From the NCBI GenBank assembly GCA_007571225.1, contig RKRU01000102.1, positions 1 through 5,279 on the forward strand: 5,279 nt of DNA. The letters run 5' to 3'. The notes beneath the pieces are model-generated. The model saw nothing but the letters and a program-made list of their open reading frames with translations. It did not search any database and was not told where the DNA came from. This document shows positions 4,993 through 5,279 of this stretch, piece by piece (the stretch's first letter is position 1; each line of letters opens with the position of its first letter). This DNA is from Nitrosopumilaceae archaeon. GTDB taxonomy: Archaea > Thermoproteota > Nitrososphaeria > Nitrososphaerales > Nitrosopumilaceae. A program made the translations under genes and the position numbers.

Positions 4993-5279
4993 TTACGACA
5001 ACACCTGTCCTATGTGTCCTGTGGTCAGCGCGTGATCGGCCAGTACTAGGGAGACTAGTGAGACTACTACCGGCGGTGCACGCGGTACCACGCACGGATC
5101 ATGCCTTCCCTTGACGCGCATGGTGGTTTTGCTCATATTACTGACATCGACAGTCTCCTGTTCAATGGCTATGGAGGATGCCGGCTTGAAGGCAACTCGC
5201 ATGGTGATGGGCATGCCGTTTGAGATCCCGCCTAGTATACCGCCAGAGTTGTTTGTGCGAGTGACTATTCTCTTGTCGC
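4993..5279 (-). CDS. aroC: chorismate synthase, C-terminal part
   Basis: Chorismate synthase converts EPSP to chorismate by a 1,4-anti elimination needing reduced FMN, the last step of the shikimate pathway. Only the final 94 residues are here; the gene continues past the right edge. The family signatures are clear: [24 protein letters not shown] early in the fragment, then [16 protein letters not shown] and LVLADHAL. Where most family members read PVxEAM after the PR motif, this one reads PVVVSL, so the usual glutamate is absent. The stop TAA (4995-4993) directly abuts the GTG start of the mutase-aminotransferase, which puts aroC in the same operon and suggests translational coupling. Its promoter and any further shikimate genes lie outside the window. 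Confidence 0.95.
   Translation of the reverse strand, partial: DKRIVTRTNNSGGILGGISNGMPITMRVAFKPASSIAIEQETVDVSNMSKTTMRVKGRHDPCVVPRAPPVVVSLVSLVLADHALTTGHIGQVLS
5002..5006 (-). promoter_or_regulatory. Shine-Dalgarno for the GTG-started mutase-aminotransferase
   Basis: AGGTG on the minus strand lies inside the 3' end of aroC, nine bases before the GTG at 4992. It matches the core of the archaeal anti-Shine-Dalgarno complement GGAGGTGAT and helps to decide the non-ATG start. Confidence 0.55.

Noticed and set aside
4376..5035. 219-codon plus-strand frame antisense to the mutase-aminotransferase
   Set aside because: It is Ser/Cys-rich, includes a run of cysteines that is just the antisense of the glutamine tract, and overlaps an unmistakable two-domain enzyme.
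1..5279. CRISPR arrays, insertion sequences, tRNA or rRNA genes
   Set aside because: No spaced direct repeats of CRISPR length, transposase motifs, terminal inverted repeats, or tRNA/rRNA signatures were seen on either strand.

Overview
The window looks like a piece of an ammonia-oxidising-type archaeal chromosome (Nitrososphaerota, formerly Thaumarchaeota) of intermediate G+C, judged by eye at about half. The evidence is the compact archaeal ThiC, the aroC / chorismate mutase-aminotransferase / tyrA operon, TATA-like boxes placed just upstream of ATG codons as in leaderless archaeal genes, and oligo-T tracts instead of bacterial terminators. Genus cannot be fixed from the sequence alone.

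Layout. Bases 1-134 (+) are the tail of an unidentified protein that resembles the end of a proprotein-convertase P domain, followed by an oligo-T terminator. Bases 135-476 hold no convincing gene. They contain an ATG/GTG triplet repeat, a potential structured RNA or long inverted repeat (351-430), and a promoter with an 11-bp direct repeat around its TATA box. Bases 477-1817 (+) are a complete thiC, encoding the HMP-P synthase of thiamine biosynthesis. It converges on a minus-strand Nudix hydrolase (1918-2610), with a shared T-rich hairpin terminator between them. Bases 2611-2704 hold a second GAT-type triplet repeat and a TATA-like box for the Nudix gene. From 2705 to the right edge the minus strand carries an aromatic amino acid operon, read right to left: the 3' end of aroC (chorismate synthase), then a chorismate mutase fused to a class I aminotransferase, then tyrA (prephenate/arogenate dehydrogenase).

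How the genes work together. AroC makes chorismate, the mutase domain turns it into prephenate, and TyrA with the aminotransferase completes the tyrosine branch. The aminotransferase may also serve phenylalanine, or may act directly on prephenate. The three genes are packed tightly: TAA and GTG are directly adjacent at aroC/mutase, and mutase-aminotransferase/tyrA overlap as ATGA. This implies one mRNA with translational coupling. thiC is a separate unit that supplies the thiamine pyrimidine.

Most unusual points: a 15-pair stem enclosing two hairpins upstream of thiC; a mutase-aminotransferase fusion joined by a six-glutamine linker; and a recurring theme of short triplet-repeat tracts in linkers, intergenic DNA and the Nudix N-terminal extension, the last of which can be read in two open frames.
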